Shown: positions 5,779 through 8,226 of the stretch, piece by piece | Layout of the letters: every line of letters begins with the position of its first letter | How positions within the stretch are numbered: the stretch's first letter is position 1 | Source of the DNA: CAZUFB01 sp048173955 | GTDB taxonomy: Bacteria > Actinomycetota > Coriobacteriia > Coriobacteriales > UMGS124 | NCBI GenBank assembly: GCA_048173955.1 | Contig: DBEYOB010000051.1 | Span: 1-8,226 of the forward strand | Reading direction: 5' to 3' | DNA: 8,226 nt | Notes under the pieces: model-generated | Database searches by the model: none | What the model saw: only the letters and a program-made list of their open reading frames with translations | Told to the model about the DNA's origin: nothing | Program-made: the position numbers and the translations under genes

Positions 5779-6270
5779 ATGGCGGTTGCGGGAGTCGGGG
5801 TCGACATCGTCGAGATCGCGCGGGTGCGCGCGGCCATGGAGCGCACGCCGCGCTTCGCTGAGCGCGTCTTCACCGAGGCCGAGCGCGCCTGGTGCGCCTC
5901 GCGCGCCAACCCCTACGCGAGCTTCGCGGGGTGCTTTGCGGCGCGCGAGGCCGTGCTCAAGGCGCTGGGGTGCGGGTTCGGCGCGGGCATCGGGTTCGCC
6001 GACGTCTCGGTCGACCACGATGCGAAGGGGCGGCCCGTCGCCGTGCTCGCCGGGGGCGCCGCCCAGCGGGCGCGCGAGCAGGGCGTGACGGAGGTCTACC
6101 TGTCGATCTCGCACACCCACGGCGTCGCCGTCGCAAACGCCGTGGCGGCGACCGAGCAGACCCAGCCGCGCCGCGACGAGCGCGTCGACGAGAAGGCGCT
6201 GATCGCCGCACGGTTCAAGGAGGCGCGCTCGCTGCTTGACGAGCTAGACCGCAAGGAGAGTGATGCATGA
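5779..6270 (+). CDS. acpS: Holo-[acyl-carrier-protein] synthase with C-terminal extension
   Basis: AcpS (163 aa) moves the 4'-phosphopantetheine arm of CoA onto a serine of apo-ACP, making it active for fatty acid synthesis. ATG 5779 lies 4 bases after the glmS stop; GGAG (5768-5771) within the glmS end is 7 nt upstream. Family motifs are GVGVDIVEIARV (5-16) with Mg-binding Asp9, FTEAERAWC, CFAAREAVLKALG (52-64) with Mg-binding Glu57 and Lys61, and the C-terminal YLSISHTHGVAVANAV (107-122). The usual AcpS is about 120-130 residues and ends near here. This one has roughly 38 more residues (126-163), a charged, probably helical tail containing ARFKEARSLLDELDRKESDA. The stop TGA overlaps the nnr start (ATGA), so translation is coupled. 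The core identification is secure; the role of the tail is unknown. Confidence 0.95.
   Translation: MAVAGVGVDIVEIARVRAAMERTPRFAERVFTEAERAWCASRANPYASFAGCFAAREAVLKALGCGFGAGIGFADVSVDHDAKGRPVAVLAGGAAQRAREQGVTEVYLSISHTHGVAVANAVAATEQTQPRRDERVDEKALIAARFKEARSLLDELDRKESDA
6253..6258 (+). promoter_or_regulatory. Shine-Dalgarno site for nnr, favouring start 6267
   Basis: AAGGAG within the acpS 3' end is 8 nt before ATG 6267 and 11 nt before the adjacent ATG 6270, so 6267 is preferred. Confidence 0.8.
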
Positions 6271-8226
6271 TGCAGCCGGTAATGGACGTGGCCGACGTCG
6301 TGGAGTTCGAGGGCTCCCTCGCCGAAAAGGGGCTCAAGCCGTTCGAGCTCATGCGCCGCGCGGGCGCCGTCGTCGCGCTGCAGGCGGCCCGGTTCGTCGA
6401 GTCGGGCTCCGTCGTGGTGCTGTGCGGCATGGGCAACAACGGCGGCGACGGGTGGGTCGCCGCCGACAGCCTGGCGCGCCACGGCTACGAGGTGAGCGTC
6501 GTGAGCGCCGCGACGCCCGCCGTCATCAAGGGGGAGGCCGCGCGCCGGCACGCGTCGCGCGCGCAGGAGATGGGCGTCCCGGTCCACGTCGACCCGTCCT
6601 ACGAGGATCTGGCAGCCCTTCTCGCCGACGCCGACGTCGTGGTCGACGCGGTGTTCGGGACCGGGTTCAAGGGGTCGCTGCCGAGTCCCTACGACATGTG
6701 GGTGCGCGCCGTCGACGACGCGTTCTTCGGAACCCTCGTGGCGGTCGACGTCCCCAGCGGCATCAACGCCACGACCGGCATGAGCGAGGGGCCGTACTTC
6801 GACGCCGACGTCACGGTCACCATGTTCGCGGCCAAACCCGGCCTGATCTCGGGCGAGGGGCGGCGTGCGAGCGGCGCGGTGGTCGTGGCGAGCCTCGCCG
6901 CCGACGAGGAGGGCCTGTCGGACCTCTCCGACGCGGCGGCGGCCTTCACGCTTGACGAGGCCGACTACGCGGGCGTCCTGCCCGAGGTCGACCCGCTGTG
7001 CGACAAGTACAGCCGCGGGAGGGTGCTCGTCGTCGCCGGTTCGGCGCGCTATCCCGGCGCGGCGTGCATGGCGGCGCTCGCCGCGGCGCGCGCGGGCGCC
7101 GGCTACGTGACGCTCGCCGTCCCCGAGCCCGTCGTCCCCATCGCTCAGGTGCAGCTCCCGAGCGTGCCGGTCGTCGGCCTGCCCGCTGACGCCGAGGGCT
7201 CGTTCGCGACGGAGGCGGCGGACCGCGTGCGCGGGCTCGCCGCCAAGGCGGACGTCGTGGTCGCGGGACCGGGCCTCACCACGTCGTTCGGCGCCTGCGA
7301 GGTCGTCCGCAGCCTGCTGGGGTCCCCCTGCGCGCTCGTGCTTGACGCCGACGCGCTCAACGCCCTGGTCAAGATCTGCCTCGGATCGGCCGAGGCGCAC
7401 CCCGACGCCCTGCGGCGCGACTTCCCGCTCGTGCTGACGCCCCACCGGCGCGAGCTCGCGCGCCTCGTGGGCGCCGACCCCGCGTCGTGCTCCTCGCTCG
7501 CCGCGGCCATGCGCACCGCCCAGAGCCTCGCGTGGTCGGTGGGGTCGGCGGACTTCTGCGTCGTGGCGAAGGGTCCGGTCAGCGCCGTCGCGACGATCGA
7601 CGGCACCGTCGTCCCCGAGCCCGGCCCCGCCTCGCTCGCGACCGCGGGGACCGGCGACGTCCTGGCGGGCGTGGTCGGCAGCCTGCTCGCGCAGACCCTC
7701 GCGGGGCTCGACGGGGAGGAGGGCATCGGGTCGAGCGACCTGCTCATGCTCGCCGCGGCCGCCGACCGCGTCCATGCGCTGGCGGGGTCCCTCGCCGCCG
7801 GGGAGTACGGCGCGCGCGGCGTGATCGCCCCCGACGTCGCGGCCAAGGTCGGCCTCGCCGTCGACGCGCTGGTCGAGCGCTCCGAACGCGCCGCCGAGGA
7901 GGCGGGGGAGGACGAGGGCGGCAGGCTCGAAGGCGATCTGGCCTTCGAGGACGAGAGCCGCATCACGCCTCCGCCCGAGGTCGAGCGCCTCATCCGGGCC
8001 GACGCGGCCGCCGCCCGCGCCGCGCAGGTCCCCGGCGAACTGAGGGGCTACCGGGGCGACCTCGAGGAGCCGGCGGAACCCGCTCAGCGTGCGGGGCAGG
8101 ACGCGCCGGAAGGCGCGGGGAAGGGGGCCGAGGCGCCGCGGGCGGACGAGGTCCCCGAGGTCGCCCCGGCCGCGGGCCCGACGGACGCAGGGGAGGCGGA
8201 GCCCCGGCCCGAGGACGCCCCCGAGG
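6267..8226 (+). CDS. nnr: Bifunctional NAD(P)H-hydrate epimerase / ADP-dependent NAD(P)H-hydrate dehydratase (3' end outside window)
   Basis: This two-domain repair enzyme (NnrE-NnrD fusion, YjeF type) epimerises damaged R-NAD(P)HX and dehydrates the S form back to NAD(P)H with ADP. The frame runs without a stop from ATG 6267 to the window end, 653 codons. The start overlaps the acpS stop. The epimerase domain (about 1-215) shows GMGNNGGDGWVAA (54-66), VVDAVFGTGFKG (125-136), VDVPSGINATTG (160-171) and FAAKPGL. The ribokinase-like dehydratase domain (about 235-538) shows GRVLVVAGSARYPGA, VVAGPGLTTS, LVLDADALNAL, LTPHRRELARLVG, TAGTGDVLAGVVGSLLAQ with catalytic Asp464, and a final YGARGVIAPDVAA. 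Usual bifunctional proteins end near 500-540 residues. Here at least 113 more follow (from about residue 541), rich in Glu, Pro, Ala and Gly and apparently disordered, leading to an unseen end or further domain. Confidence 0.95.
   Translation, partial: MMQPVMDVADVVEFEGSLAEKGLKPFELMRRAGAVVALQAARFVESGSVVVLCGMGNNGGDGWVAADSLARHGYEVSVVSAATPAVIKGEAARRHASRAQEMGVPVHVDPSYEDLAALLADADVVVDAVFGTGFKGSLPSPYDMWVRAVDDAFFGTLVAVDVPSGINATTGMSEGPYFDADVTVTMFAAKPGLISGEGRRASGAVVVASLAADEEGLSDLSDAAAAFTLDEADYAGVLPEVDPLCDKYSRGRVLVVAGSARYPGAACMAALAAARAGAGYVTLAVPEPVVPIAQVQLPSVPVVGLPADAEGSFATEAADRVRGLAAKADVVVAGPGLTTSFGACEVVRSLLGSPCALVLDADALNALVKICLGSAEAHPDALRRDFPLVLTPHRRELARLVGADPASCSSLAAAMRTAQSLAWSVGSADFCVVAKGPVSAVATIDGTVVPEPGPASLATAGTGDVLAGVVGSLLAQTLAGLDGEEGIGSSDLLMLAAAADRVHALAGSLAAGEYGARGVIAPDVAAKVGLAVDALVERSERAAEEAGEDEGGRLEGDLAFEDESRITPPPEVERLIRADAAAARAAQVPGELRGYRGDLEEPAEPAQRAGQDAPEGAGKGAEAPRADEVPEVAPAAGPTDAGEAEPRPEDAPE

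Noticed and set aside
3891..5909. A 672-codon open frame on the minus strand opposite glmS
   Set aside because: It is a by-product of high GC at third codon positions in glmS and acpS. Its translation is Arg/Gly/Val-rich low complexity with no motif, while the + strand carries complete, motif-perfect genes.
6096..7775. A 559-codon open frame on the minus strand opposite nnr
   Set aside because: Same composition artefact; the + strand frame holds every NnrE and NnrD motif.

Overview
The window is a stretch of very GC-rich (roughly 70% by eye) bacterial chromosome carrying core housekeeping genes, all on the + strand. The order rplM-rpsI-glmM-glmS-acpS-nnr (L13, S9, phosphoglucosamine mutase, glucosamine-6-P synthase, holo-ACP synthase, NAD(P)HX repair enzyme) is a known actinobacterial arrangement; in Streptomyces and Mycobacterium the same genes lie in the same order with other genes inserted. 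The compact form without coaA, the TTGACA/TATAAT-type promoters and the small lineage-specific genes upstream make me infer class Coriobacteriia (Olsenella/Collinsella/Atopobium relatives). That placement is inference, not proof.

Layout. 1-711: 3' part of a gene for a probable extracytoplasmic chaperone-like (SurA/PrsA/trigger-factor-like) protein. 712-901: two tandem hairpins, then an AT-richer stretch with a weak promoter. 902-1204: a monocistronic gene for a 100-residue acidic protein of unknown function, closed by a very strong terminator (1256-1291). 1335-1443: a good promoter and an AT-rich leader with a hairpin in front of rplM (1444-1896) and rpsI (1898-2296), followed by a terminator (2324-2366). 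2377-2475: promoter and leader of glmM (2476-3810). 3811-3953: a TATAAT box and a leader with a perfect 10-bp hairpin in front of glmS (3954-5774). acpS (5779-6270) and nnr (6267 to the window end) follow with 4-bp spacing and a 4-bp ATGA overlap, so glmS-acpS-nnr look like one translationally coupled operon. The nnr reading frame is still open at base 8226.

How the genes work together. L13 and S9 are a ribosomal protein pair. GlmS makes glucosamine-6-phosphate and GlmM turns it into glucosamine-1-phosphate, the first steps toward UDP-GlcNAc for the cell wall. AcpS activates acyl carrier protein for fatty acid (membrane) synthesis using CoA. Nnr repairs damaged NAD(P)H. The cluster thus joins translation, envelope precursor supply and cofactor upkeep.

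I see no mobile element, CRISPR array, tRNA, rRNA or defence system, and no convincing new multi-gene system. The points most worth a second look are the small acidic orphan protein, the structured leaders of rplM and glmS, and the long acidic Pro/Glu/Ala-rich tail of the nnr product.
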